DNA from: Mucilaginibacter jinjuensis
GTDB taxonomy: Bacteria > Bacteroidota > Bacteroidia > Sphingobacteriales > Sphingobacteriaceae
Reading direction: 5' to 3'
Length of the DNA: 64,000 nucleotides
Assembly (NCBI RefSeq): GCF_028596025.1
Contig: NZ_CP117167.1
Location: 5,456,001 to 5,520,000 of the forward strand
Shown: positions 52,547 through 60,322 of the stretch, piece by piece
How positions within the stretch are numbered: the first letter of the stretch is position 1
How the letters are laid out: each line of letters opens with the position of its first letter
The notes under the pieces: model-generated
The model's input: the letters and a program-made list of their open reading frames with translations, nothing else
Databases searched by the model: none
What the model was told of the DNA's origin: nothing
Translations under genes and position numbers: made by a program

Positions 52547-53446
52547 TTACCTGTTTTGTTTACGAAATGCTGATGGCGACATACCTACCTGCTTTTTGAA
52601 GAATTTACCAAAATTGGCAGGGTCTGAAAAATTGAGCTGCCAGGCAATCTCGGCTACTTCAAAATCGGTGTATTGAATGAGCGATCTGGCTTCGGCGGCC
52701 AAACGTTCGGCAATAAATGAAAGCGCATTTTTGCCCGAAACCTGTTTAACAGTTTGGGAGAGATAATTGGCAGTAACCGAAAGCATATCTGCATACTCTT
52801 GCACAGTATGTTTGTTGATATAATGATTATCGATCAACTGAATAAATTTGCGTAACAATATTTGCTGCGTTGAAACCGTGGGAGTATCCTTTTTCCTTGC
52901 TAACCAAAAATCTTCCAAATAATAGAGCAGGCCAAGCAACTTTGCCCTTGCTTCTATATGCTGCCCTTTAGCCGACCTTTCATAAGCGCGAAACACCGTT
53001 TCGAAATGTGGCGCCAGTTGTTTAAAGGTAGCATGATCAAACTTAAACAGGTTGGTATGCAATATATCAAACAGCGGAAATTGCTGGTGAAAGTCGGGCT
53101 TGAAGAATAAGAAACATTCGGGCTTAAAATAAATCACATACCCTTCGAGGGCATTATTATGCGCAAAGCTATACACCAGGTTTGGCGAATGAAAAACAAG
53201 GTAAGAATCCGGATCATGAACGGTTTGGGCACCATAGTTAACCTCTATCTTCCCTGAATTTATCAGCAGGGCAAAAAAGTAAAATGAACGTTTAAAAGGC
53301 GGCCTGTATACTGCCCGGTTTTGCTCGAGAGGCTTTAATCGCAAACAATAAAAATCGGGATCTGTAGTTTGTCCCGGCCAAGGGATCGAGGCCAAAAAAT
53401 CATTAATTTCTGTATAATAAGGCAGCGCATTTTTTATTGTCCCCAT
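52547..53446 (-). CDS. AraC-family transcriptional regulator
   Basis: This 299-residue regulator has an N-terminal cupin-like sensing domain (about 25-130) and a C-terminal double HTH (TVQEYADMLSVTANYLSQTVKQVSGKNALSFIAERLAAEARSLIQY, then FEVAEIAWQLNFSDPANFGKFFKKQVGMSPSAFRKQ). It is divergent from the GbsR-led lipid operon, so it might regulate it, but the operon already has its own regulator and operator copies. Confidence 0.92.
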   Translation of the reverse strand: MGTIKNALPYYTEINDFLASIPWPGQTTDPDFYCLRLKPLEQNRAVYRPPFKRSFYFFALLINSGKIEVNYGAQTVHDPDSYLVFHSPNLVYSFAHNNALEGYVIYFKPECFLFFKPDFHQQFPLFDILHTNLFKFDHATFKQLAPHFETVFRAYERSAKGQHIEARAKLLGLLYYLEDFWLARKKDTPTVSTQQILLRKFIQLIDNHYINKHTVQEYADMLSVTANYLSQTVKQVSGKNALSFIAERLAAEARSLIQYTDFEVAEIAWQLNFSDPANFGKFFKKQVGMSPSAFRKQNR

Positions 53447-53508
53447 AGCGTTAGCCGCAAGGCCTGATCCTAAAATAGAAAAAGAAATTTCATTATTTCA
53501 TAAAAATA

Positions 53509-53552
53509 AACTTTCAATAAATTTTGAAAATTCAATATTATATATACTTTTG
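53509..53552 (+). promoter_or_regulatory. GbsR operator copy 1 and leaderless-type promoter
   Basis: The promoter is TTTG (53523-53526), an 18-bp spacer and TACTTTTG (53545-53552), an exact consensus. The ATG is at 53556, so transcription should start at or within a few bases of it. A 33-bp segment (53509-53541) containing the palindrome TTTCA-N8-TGAAA is repeated at 54080-54112 with 28 identities. Confidence 0.75.
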
Positions 53553-53555
53553 TAC

Positions 53556-54062
53556 ATGGAATTACCTGAAGCAAAACAGAAATTTATTGAGGCATGGGGC
53601 AAGTTGGGTTCTGAGTGGGGCATTAACCGCACCATGGCACAGGTACATGCCCTACTACTGGTAACCCCCGAAACGCTAACTACCGAAGATATCATGGAGG
53701 CGCTAAGCATTTCGAGAGGTAACGCCAACATGACCCTGCGCGATTTAATGAGCTGGGGCCTGGTAGAAAAACAACACAAAGCAGGTGAGCGCAAAGAATA
53801 TTTTTATGCTGATAAAAACACCTGGAATATTGCCCGCCAGGTTGCCAAAGAACGCCGCAAAAGAGAATTGGACCCGGTTTTAAAAGTACTGGATGAGCTG
53901 ACGAAAGTTGAGGGCGATAAAAAAGATCCTGCTTATCAAACCTTTCATAAATCGGTAACAGATATTAATAAACTAGCTAAAAACGTTGATAAAACTTTAG
54001 AAACCATGCTCAAGGCTGAGGAAAATTGGTTTTGGGGTTCAATTTTTAAAATCTTCAAGTAA
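53556..54062 (+). CDS. GbsR/MarR-family transcriptional regulator
   Basis: This 168-residue regulator starts at the ATG at 53556; an in-frame TTG two codons earlier is part of the -7 element. The HTH is at about 40-75 (LTTEDIMEALSISRGNANMTLRDLMSWGLVEKQ) and a charged helical tail is at 85-140 (QVAKERRKRELDPVLKVLDEL). GbsR proteins answer small membrane-active or osmotic ligands. Here it heads a run of lipid-related genes and has operator copies before itself and before the first of them. Confidence 0.9.
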   Translation: MELPEAKQKFIEAWGKLGSEWGINRTMAQVHALLLVTPETLTTEDIMEALSISRGNANMTLRDLMSWGLVEKQHKAGERKEYFYADKNTWNIARQVAKERRKRELDPVLKVLDELTKVEGDKKDPAYQTFHKSVTDINKLAKNVDKTLETMLKAEENWFWGSIFKIFK

Positions 54063-54079
54063 GATTTTTTTTGCACTTA

Positions 54080-54112
54080 AACTTTCATTAATTACTGAAA
54101 TTTCAATATTAT
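54080..54112 (+). promoter_or_regulatory. GbsR operator copy 2
   Basis: This 33-bp repeat of the segment at 53509-53541 (28/33 identical, arms TTTCA and TGAAA kept) ends in the ATG of the DCC gene at 54111, so the regulator would sit right on the start site of the structural genes. Confidence 0.7.
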
Positions 54113-54929
54113 GAATACTTTAAAAAATCACCTGATCCTTTTCGATGCAGAATGCCCCATGTGCAGCCTGTATACTAAAGCATTTGTAAGTACCGGCCTG
54201 CTGGAGCAAGATGGCAGGGCTGCTTACCAGGAAACCGCTGTTGAAACCTGCCCCCTGGTTGACAGGCAACGCGCCGTTAATGAAATTGCCCTGGTAAACC
54301 AGGAAACCGGCGAAGTTACTTACGGTGTTAAAAGTTTATTTAAAGTATTTTCGGTAGCCATACCTGCACTTAAACCGCTGTTTGAGTTTGCGCCCTTTGT
54401 ATGGCTAATGAGTAAAGTTTATGCATTTATTTCTTATAACAGAAGGGTAATTATCCCGGCTGCAACTGAGCAATACGCCTATCAGCCCACGTTTAAACTG
54501 CACTATCGCGTAGCCTATTTATTATTTACATGGGCAATTACCGCTTATATTTTAACTGCTTATGTGCATTTGATGTATGGCTTGCTGCCGGTGGGAACCA
54601 GCTATCGCGAGTATTTGATCTGCGGTGGGCAGATCTTCTTCCAGGGAATAATAATCAGCCTGTTTGCCAGCGATAAAAAGTGGGCCTACCTGGGTAATAT
54701 GATGACTATTTCTTTCGCAGGTGCACTGTTGTTATTGCCGGGCTTACTCTTAGCCACCTGGTTTAGCCTCCCTCCTGTTTTTTATGTGTGCTACTTTATG
54801 GCTATGGCCGGTTTAATGTTTCTGGAACACATCCGCCGCACCAAACTACTCAGTCTGGGCTGGACACTTACTGTTAGCTGGGCTTGCTATCGCCTGTTGG
54901 TTTTACTGTTCATCTTTTTAGCCAAATAA
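54111..54929 (+). CDS. DCC (DUF393) thiol-disulfide oxidoreductase with membrane domain
   Basis: This 272-residue protein begins with a short DCC domain (HLILFDAECPMCSLYTKAFV; Asp12, Cys15 and Cys18), the family's redox-like CxxC. Four to five membrane helices follow from about residue 135 (LHYRVAYLLFTWAITAYILT and onwards). The fusion of a soluble DCC domain to a membrane module is uncommon in my experience. It is the first structural gene of the GbsR operon. Confidence 0.85.
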   Translation: MNTLKNHLILFDAECPMCSLYTKAFVSTGLLEQDGRAAYQETAVETCPLVDRQRAVNEIALVNQETGEVTYGVKSLFKVFSVAIPALKPLFEFAPFVWLMSKVYAFISYNRRVIIPAATEQYAYQPTFKLHYRVAYLLFTWAITAYILTAYVHLMYGLLPVGTSYREYLICGGQIFFQGIIISLFASDKKWAYLGNMMTISFAGALLLLPGLLLATWFSLPPVFYVCYFMAMAGLMFLEHIRRTKLLSLGWTLTVSWACYRLLVLLFIFLAK

Positions 54930-54985
54930 CATGCCTTATAAAAAGAAGAAGTAGCAGCTATCAACAATATTTTGAGCTAAACGCT

Positions 54986-55420
54986 ATGGAGATACTCCGC
55001 ACACATTTACAACAATTAATTTACCTGGCAGGCTTGGCCCAGATTGCTTTGGTAACAGGAAGCCTGGCCATCCCCCGAATACTAAACTGGCGTGCAGAGC
55101 TGGCTAAGGTTCAGCCCTTAATTAAACAAATGTTTTGGACCTATGCCGGATATATCGTGGTTATCAATTTATGCTTCGGGCTGCTTTCTGTGTTTGCTAC
55201 CGGGGAATTAAGCAACGGCTCAAAGCTTGCTATACTGGTTGATGCATTTATTGCTGTATATTGGATTTCGAGAGTATTAATTCAGTTTTTATACTTCGAC
55301 AGAACTAACTTCCCTGCGGGGATCTGGAATAAAATTGGAGAAACGGTATTAGTTACGCTCTTTGTCTTTCTGAGTATTGTTTACAGCCTGGCATTTTATT
55401 TTAACTTTCATAACACCTAA
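54986..55420 (+). CDS. Membrane protein of unknown function (144 aa)
   Basis: The start is the Met at 54986 (MEILRTHLQQLIYLAGLAQI); the longer frame overlaps the preceding gene. It has four hydrophobic helices with short loops. It resembles no family I can name. Its place between the DCC and MBOAT genes on the same strand, with gaps of 56 and 8 bp, makes membership in the lipid operon very likely. Confidence 0.8.
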   Translation: MEILRTHLQQLIYLAGLAQIALVTGSLAIPRILNWRAELAKVQPLIKQMFWTYAGYIVVINLCFGLLSVFATGELSNGSKLAILVDAFIAVYWISRVLIQFLYFDRTNFPAGIWNKIGETVLVTLFVFLSIVYSLAFYFNFHNT

Positions 55421-55428
55421 ACCTCATC

Positions 55429-56400
55429 ATGTATATCTTATTATTTCATCTGTTTTACTTTGCCTGCATCAACCTGCTGGTTCTGTTGCTGGGCTATCTC
55501 ATCATCAAAAAAAGGCTGATTGCCGCAAGCTGGTTTATGTTTGTATTCGCTATTCTTACGGTGCACCTCCTATTTATGCACGATCATCCCATCATCAGGA
55601 TGCTGGCCATTATAGCAACAACCTTTACCGCCATGAAAGTAATTGCCGTAGCCGAAAGTTATAAGCATCAAAAACTAAACCTTAGTTTCAAGCAATGGCT
55701 TGCCTTTGCAGGCGGTTGGGCCGGTATGCGGGCACAACCTTTCGAAACTTTAGGGCAAGCCGCCTTGCCCAATGCTTGGCCACTGGTTTGGCAAGGGGTT
55801 AGCCGGGTTATTGCAGGGGCATTATTTATACTTTTAGCACACCTGCTACTCCATTTTTCTCATAGCACAGCAACCATAATATTGGTAAGCGCCATTTTAT
55901 TAATAGGCTTAAGCCTGATACTACACTTCGGCATGCTTAGCATTAGTGCGGGGATGTGGCGGTTTAGTGGAGCTAATACCTACCTGCTTTTCAGGCAACC
56001 GGCCAAAGCAATAAGCCTTACCGAATTTTGGAGCAAACGCTGGAACATCGCCTTTAGCGAAATGACCTCGGTTGCCATATTTCGTCCCTTAAAAGCCAAA
56101 ACAGGCAGCCCGGTAGCATTACTGCTGGCCTTTGCTTTCTCAGGTTTACTGCATGAGCTGGCATTAAGCGTACCTGTAAACAGCGGCTACGGCCTGCCTA
56201 TGCTTTACTTTATAATTCAGGGAGCTTTGGTATTATTTGAGAAGTTTTTAACCATCAGAAAAAATACGTTTTTACAGCATAAAGTTGTTGCCAAAATATG
56301 GCTCTTCTTTTGGCTGGTTGTACCGGCTCCTTTGCTGTTTCACCCGCAGTTTATTAAACAAATTGTTTGGCCATTGGCCGGCTTGCATTATAATTTTTAA
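55429..56400 (+). CDS. MBOAT/wax-synthase-like membrane acyltransferase
   Basis: This 323-residue protein has about eight membrane helices. The motif LTEFWSKRWNIAFSEM (about residues 198-212) and the downstream FSGLLHELAL with His242 match the plant-type wax synthase (MBOAT_2) pattern FW..RWN...H. Such enzymes acylate fatty alcohols, sterols or glycerol derivatives. The acceptor cannot be predicted. It is next to a desaturase, which supports a membrane or storage lipid product. Confidence 0.85.
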   Translation: MYILLFHLFYFACINLLVLLLGYLIIKKRLIAASWFMFVFAILTVHLLFMHDHPIIRMLAIIATTFTAMKVIAVAESYKHQKLNLSFKQWLAFAGGWAGMRAQPFETLGQAALPNAWPLVWQGVSRVIAGALFILLAHLLLHFSHSTATIILVSAILLIGLSLILHFGMLSISAGMWRFSGANTYLLFRQPAKAISLTEFWSKRWNIAFSEMTSVAIFRPLKAKTGSPVALLLAFAFSGLLHELALSVPVNSGYGLPMLYFIIQGALVLFEKFLTIRKNTFLQHKVVAKIWLFFWLVVPAPLLFHPQFIKQIVWPLAGLHYNF

Positions 56401-56434
56401 CAGAACCCAATATCACCAACCTTAAAACCACCAC

Positions 56435-57220
56435 ATGATGACACATGCCGAAATTGTAAAGAAAGTTGAATGGAAGGACCTTAAAAACTTAAGCGCCCGC
56501 GAAATGCTGATCGAGAATAACCTTACCATCCCCTGGGTGTTGCTCTCATGGCTGCTGGCCTATAATGGTTATTATATTTTAGCGTTACCGTTCTCTGCCT
56601 TTTTCTTTCTTACCGGTTTAAGGCAGGTACATAACGGCTTTCACAACTCATTAGGCACCAACAAGTTTCTTACCTGGTTTACACTTTACAGTAACAGTAT
56701 ATTGATGATAGTATCTATCCATGCGGTTAAATTTAATCACATCAGGCATCACAAATACTGTTTAACCGAAGATGATTATGAAGGAAAATCTGCCCGAATG
56801 AGCTGGTATGGTGCAATTTTATACGGGCCGGTACACATGTTTTTAATCCATAAAATCACCCTGCAGCTTGGCGATAAAAAATATGTAGGGAACCTGGTTG
56901 CCGAGCTCATCTCGATCAGTGTGTTTTTATTTCTCGTTTTTTACTTCGACGTTCATTTTTTAATCTATCATATTATAGTGATGATCTTCGGCGAATTTTT
57001 GATGGCCTTTTTTGCCGTGTGGACCGTGCACCATGACACGCATGAAAGCCCCGAACTGGCACGGACCCAAAGAAGCAAGTGGAAAAATAAGATCACGTTT
57101 AGTATGTTTTATCACCTGGAACATCACCTGTTTCCCGGAGTACCCACCATTAAACTGCCCGAACTGGCTAAAAGAATTGACCAGGCATTGCCTGATATAC
57201 AGAAGAAACAGACATTCTAG
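56435..57220 (+). CDS. Membrane fatty acid desaturase/hydroxylase family protein
   Basis: This 261-residue protein has about four to five membrane helices. The histidine boxes are HNGFH (66-70), HIRHH (102-106), VHHDTHE and YHLEHHLFPGVP, the di-iron ligands of the desaturase/hydroxylase superfamily. It could insert a double bond in an acyl chain or hydroxylate a lipid or carotenoid. It is the last gene of the GbsR operon and 34 bp after the MBOAT gene. Confidence 0.9.
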   Translation: MMTHAEIVKKVEWKDLKNLSAREMLIENNLTIPWVLLSWLLAYNGYYILALPFSAFFFLTGLRQVHNGFHNSLGTNKFLTWFTLYSNSILMIVSIHAVKFNHIRHHKYCLTEDDYEGKSARMSWYGAILYGPVHMFLIHKITLQLGDKKYVGNLVAELISISVFLFLVFYFDVHFLIYHIIVMIFGEFLMAFFAVWTVHHDTHESPELARTQRSKWKNKITFSMFYHLEHHLFPGVPTIKLPELAKRIDQALPDIQKKQTF

Positions 57221-57300
57221 ATAAGATGGGCTTGATTCATTCAGACAAATAATCCCGGACTTCTTCTAAGGTTGACAGGTTTAATTCTAACATAAAATAT

Positions 57301-57342
57301 ACAGATATCAGATTATCAATACATTAATAATCTGATATCTGT
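57301..57342. repeat. AT-rich perfect palindrome after the lipid operon
   Basis: The 16-bp perfect arms ACAGATATCAGATTAT (57301-57316) and ATAATCTGATATCTGT (57327-57342) with a 10-nt loop lie between two convergent genes. No T-run follows, but it can serve as a terminator in both directions. Confidence 0.65.
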
Positions 57343-57371
57343 ATGCGATTTCGGCATTAAAAGCTTACCTG

Positions 57372-57800
57372 TTAATAATTGGGGTCAAATTCAACGATCC
57401 ATTCAATACCATATTTGTCCCTAAACATTCCGGCATACGTATCCCATGGGCTGTCGCCTATCGGGCCTTCGATATCTCCGCCTGCTGATAATCCGTTAAA
57501 AATCTGGTCTGCTTCTTCCCGGCTTTCTGCACTAACTGATATTTTAGACCTGTTTTCGTTTTCATTCACCCGTCCCATAAATTCAGGAACATCGTTGGCT
57601 CTTAATTCATTGTGCTTCCCGATAGGCAAAACAATGGTCATTATTTTATTTGCTTCGCTTTCCGGTATCGAAAATTCAGGACCTGACAGGTCTTTGAAAC
57701 GAATGATCTTAGTAAACTCGCCGCCAAAAACCGATTTGTAAAAAGTGAATGCTTCTTCGGCATTACCGTTGAAGTTGATCCAGGGATTAATTGTTCTCAT
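57372..57800 (-). CDS. VOC (glyoxalase-fold) PhnB-like protein
   Basis: This 142-residue protein has two beta-alpha-beta-beta-beta units of the VOC fold: INPWINFNGNAEEAFTFYKSVFGGEFTKI and EEADQIFNGLSAGGDIEGPIGDSPWDTYAGMFRDKYGIEWIVEF. The family is often named 3-demethylubiquinone methyltransferase-like without activity evidence. It is placed before the SRPBCC-ArsR pair on the same strand; soil bacteria often cluster such small proteins. Confidence 0.9.
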   Translation of the reverse strand: MRTINPWINFNGNAEEAFTFYKSVFGGEFTKIIRFKDLSGPEFSIPESEANKIMTIVLPIGKHNELRANDVPEFMGRVNENENRSKISVSAESREEADQIFNGLSAGGDIEGPIGDSPWDTYAGMFRDKYGIEWIVEFDPNY

Positions 57801-57865
57801 GATTTTTTTGTTAGATGATTAATTTATAGTCAAACTTTCCGTATTTCGACATTAATGTGTGATGG

Positions 57866-58357
57866 TTACGATAAGGTACCTAACAGTTCCTCCAGGTTTT
57901 TCAAGGTTATGGTGAAGCCTATTTTGAAGCCCTCCAATAATTTTTCTAACCGCTCGAACGATTCATTGTAGATCGTTATATCAACCCTTGTGATGCCATT
58001 ATGCTCGCTGAAGTTGTGATCCCACTCCGATCCCGGCAGTTCCCGGTTTTCGTCCTTATCGGCAAACGCGTTGTACATCTTAAAATTTGTTTTCGGGGTG
58101 ATGGACGTATATTCCTGCACCGACCAGCGCTCCTGCCCATCCGGACTGATCATTGCGTAAAACCTGCGCCCGCCTACTTTAAAATCCATATACTTGGTTT
58201 GGGCGCGCATTGGCGCGGGCGCCCCCCATTGGTCCAGCAGTTCGGCTTTGGTAAAGGCATCCCATACTAATGATTGCCCGGCGTTAAACTCCCTGGTTAT
58301 GTAAACCGTCTTCGCGGCTTTGTCAACGTTAAAATCAAATAGCAAATGGTTGTTCAT
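57866..58357 (-). CDS. SRPBCC (AHSA1-like) protein
   Basis: This 163-residue protein has the START-like AHSA1 fold: [28 protein letters not shown] near the N-terminus and the C-terminal [26 protein letters not shown] helix. Its ATG overlaps the regulator's stop codon by one base (TAATG), so the two are translationally coupled. SRPBCC proteins bind hydrophobic ligands. The ligand is unknown. Confidence 0.92.
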   Translation of the reverse strand: MNNHLLFDFNVDKAAKTVYITREFNAGQSLVWDAFTKAELLDQWGAPAPMRAQTKYMDFKVGGRRFYAMISPDGQERWSVQEYTSITPKTNFKMYNAFADKDENRELPGSEWDHNFSEHNGITRVDITIYNESFERLEKLLEGFKIGFTITLKNLEELLGTLS

Positions 58358-58674
58358 TACTTCTGTTCTTTAATTGTTGTTAATAATTGGTCGAGTTGGT
58401 TAAATTGAGTTTCCCAGTTTTGCCTGAATTGGGCTAGCCAATGGTCAAACTCCTGCATCTTTTTGGCATTAAAGTGATAATAGATTTCCCTGCCGCTATG
58501 CTCGGCTTTAATCAATTCACATTCGTGCAATACTTTAATATGTTTTGATACAGCCTGGCGGGTCATATCAAATTTTTCGGCCATGGCATTAGGTGTTAAT
58601 GCCTGGATAGCAATCAACGTTAAAATAGCCCTGCGTGTTGGATCTGATATAGCCTGAAATATATCTTGTTTCAT
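58357..58674 (-). CDS. ArsR-family winged-helix regulator (SRPBCC partner)
   Basis: This 105-residue regulator has the [34 protein letters not shown] at about residues 25-55. It lacks the metal-binding Cys pairs of true metal sensors (the single Cys sits in HECEL). This class is usually paired with AHSA1 proteins and controls its own pair. Two palindromic sites flank its -7 element. Confidence 0.92.
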   Translation of the reverse strand: MKQDIFQAISDPTRRAILTLIAIQALTPNAMAEKFDMTRQAVSKHIKVLHECELIKAEHSGREIYYHFNAKKMQEFDHWLAQFRQNWETQFNQLDQLLTTIKEQK

Positions 58675-58690
58675 CTTTGTTTATCAATTA

Positions 58691-58737
58691 GCAACCTTGG
58701 AGTTGCAAATATATACGCAACTTCTGAGTTGCGCAAA
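58691..58737 (-). promoter_or_regulatory. Promoter with two operators of the SRPBCC-ArsR pair
   Basis: The palindromic sites GCAACCTTGGAGTTGC (58691-58706) and GCAACTTCTGAGTTGC (58717-58732) have arms GCAAC/GTTGC, 26 bp apart. The exact -7 TATATTTG (58706-58713, minus) and TTTG (58734-58737) with a 20-bp spacer lie between and beside them. Confidence 0.8.
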
Positions 58738-58839
58738 TAAATTTACACTTTTTGATATAATAAATAATGGGAAGTTTGGTGTATCGGAATCTATTAGAAC
58801 ACGCAGATGGACTTTAGAGATACTGATTAAGGGAACACA

Positions 58840-59628
58840 TTATAATAATGGCAAAGCAACACTGCCTTCATATCTACTTATAAGATCATGTATAAATTTG
58901 TTATAGTCCGCCCTCATGGGTAACTCAAAGTCAGTGTGCAAAATTCGTCTGTTTACTAACACAGGCTCATTGCTTTTGGGGTTAAAGCCTTCTTTTTTTG
59001 CCTCTTTCCAATAATTGCCAATTCCTCTTTTTTGCCAAGTGGGAACGTTATTGAAATTAATGCCATACTGAAATAATAATTCATTTTTTTCGGCAACGCT
59101 CATTCCTTCAATTTTAGAAGTAGCCTCTCTAACGTTTAAATTATCTTGCCTCAAACGCCAGTAGCAGTGCGCATTCAGTGCATTTCTGTGCGCATCTTCA
59201 TTACGCCATCTAAAATAATCACTTACCAGATTTTTGTTGGGAAGTTCAGAAAGGCGACAGTCAAAAGCTCCAACACTTCCAAGTAGTGCAGAAAATTTTG
59301 CGCTGGCTTCGCCTGCCAGTATAGAAATATACTTTCTCGTTTTTCTACCAAAAGCATTTTCGTTAGGATGAAACAGTAATGATATTTCATCACTTTCTGT
59401 ATAACCGTATATGATGTTAAAACCGCAGTTCATTAAATGCCTTACTGTTTCAACCATTAAATCCCGAAATTTTTCATCAAAAGGGGCTTCAAATTTATGA
59501 ACTTCCTTAGTCAGTCGGGTAAAACCTCGTCCATCAATTCTGGCCACAATGTACATATCAGGTAGCACACAACGGTCTTGCGAGGTTTCATAAACCCTCA
59601 TTTTTACATCTAAATCATCAAATTTCAT
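58840..59628 (-). CDS. Thg1-like 3'-5' RNA polymerase (tRNA-His guanylyltransferase family)
   Basis: This 262-residue protein has the Thg1 core: VARIDGRGFTRLTK with metal-binding Asp32, YGYTESDEISLLF with Asp80 and Glu81, and the CYWRLRQDNLNVREATSKIEGMS thumb region. Thg1-family enzymes add nucleotides to the 5' end of RNA in the 3'-5' direction. Bacterial members repair truncated tRNA 5' ends rather than doing the eukaryotic tRNA-His G-1 addition. It overlaps the preceding kinase gene by 11 bp and lies downstream of tRNA-Ser on the same strand. Confidence 0.93.
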   Translation of the reverse strand: MKFDDLDVKMRVYETSQDRCVLPDMYIVARIDGRGFTRLTKEVHKFEAPFDEKFRDLMVETVRHLMNCGFNIIYGYTESDEISLLFHPNENAFGRKTRKYISILAGEASAKFSALLGSVGAFDCRLSELPNKNLVSDYFRWRNEDAHRNALNAHCYWRLRQDNLNVREATSKIEGMSVAEKNELLFQYGINFNNVPTWQKRGIGNYWKEAKKEGFNPKSNEPVLVNRRILHTDFELPMRADYNKFIHDLISRYEGSVALPLL

Positions 59629-60064
59629 CCGACCATTTATTTACTGTGAAGGTGTTACCCTCCGCTGTTACATAGTATAATTCGTCGAAACCTTCATCCA
59701 TTTTTGGCAGGCTCATTCGTTTAAAAGTTCCTTTTATGCCAATTTCCGGAATCTTTTCTTTACCAGTCCGTTGGCTATTACGTTCTAAGGCAACAGCCAC
59801 TTTGGATTGAAAATAATACCCGATCACTTTAAATTTATTTGCTTTTGCAATGGCAATATATTTAGCTCTTTCCTCTAAGGATGGATTAGTGTTATCTATT
59901 ACAAATGGATGGGACGTATGGATACAAGTTTCAATAAACCTGAGTTCTTTATTTCTTGTGTTTAGCTGATCTAAGGAAATACGCACATGTGTTTTAAAAA
60001 ACTTCTCTTTAAAAAAAGTGGTTTTTCCGGTTGCCTGAATTCCGCAAAATATTACTGCTTCCAT
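59618..60064 (-). CDS. Polynucleotide-kinase-like P-loop ATPase
   Basis: This 148-residue protein has the Walker A loop FCGIQATGKTTF (residues 7-18), a catalytic-Asp region at Asp32 (SLDQLN), the FVIDNTNPSLEERAKYI segment (about 54-70) and a lid arginine region RNSQRTGKEKIPE. This is the pattern of 5'-OH polynucleotide kinases of the T4 Pnkp/AAA_33 type without a phosphatase part. It probably phosphorylates a 5' RNA end so that the Thg1-like enzyme can act. Overlap with the Thg1 gene supports joint function. Confidence 0.85.
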   Translation of the reverse strand: MEAVIFCGIQATGKTTFFKEKFFKTHVRISLDQLNTRNKELRFIETCIHTSHPFVIDNTNPSLEERAKYIAIAKANKFKVIGYYFQSKVAVALERNSQRTGKEKIPEIGIKGTFKRMSLPKMDEGFDELYYVTAEGNTFTVNKWSDEI

Positions 60065-60146
60065 TTTTACTAATGTAAGTGTTTAATGGATTTAAGTAAA
60101 ACAGAAATTGGTTACTCCGGTACTTGTTTAATTTGGATAGCTATAT

Positions 60147-60184
60147 CAACATAATAGGCTCGCAAGTTGCGACCTATTATGTTG
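60147..60184. other. Near-perfect 38-nt palindrome touching the tRNA 3' end
   Basis: The outer arms CAACATAATAGG (60147-60158) and CCTATTATGTTG (60173-60184) enclose TCGCAA-G-TTGCGA (60160-60172), with one unpaired C at 60159. Folded, it gives an 18-bp stem. It ends exactly at the tRNA discriminator base (60185). No T-run follows on the minus strand, so it is not a usual terminator. Confidence 0.85.
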
Positions 60185-60272
60185 CGGAGAGGGAGGGATT
60201 CGAACCCTCGATACGCTTTTGGCGCATACACACTTTCCAGGCGTGCTCTTTCGACCACTCAGACACCTCTCC
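60185..60272 (-). tRNA. tRNA-Ser(GGA)
   Basis: The reverse strand folds as a class II tRNA of 88 nt. Acceptor stem GGAGAGG/CCTCTCC, anticodon stem CACGC/GTGTG with loop CTGGAAA (anticodon GGA), long variable arm TATGCGCCAAAAGCGTAT, T-arm CGAGGG-TTCGAAT-CCCTC, discriminator G. The genome does not encode CCA here, as usual for the phylum. Confidence 0.96.
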
Positions 60273-60288
60273 GATTTTAACAAGTTTG

Positions 60289-60322
60289 CAAAAGTATAAT
60301 AATCCGCAGGGATAACAACAAA
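60289..60322 (-). promoter_or_regulatory. tRNA-Ser promoter
   Basis: The minus-strand TACTTTTG (60289-60296) is an exact -7 match. TTTG at 60319-60322 gives a 22-bp spacer (or GTTG at 60316-60319 gives 19). Predicted start is about 10 nt before the tRNA. It could also drive the PNK-Thg1 genes. Confidence 0.65.
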
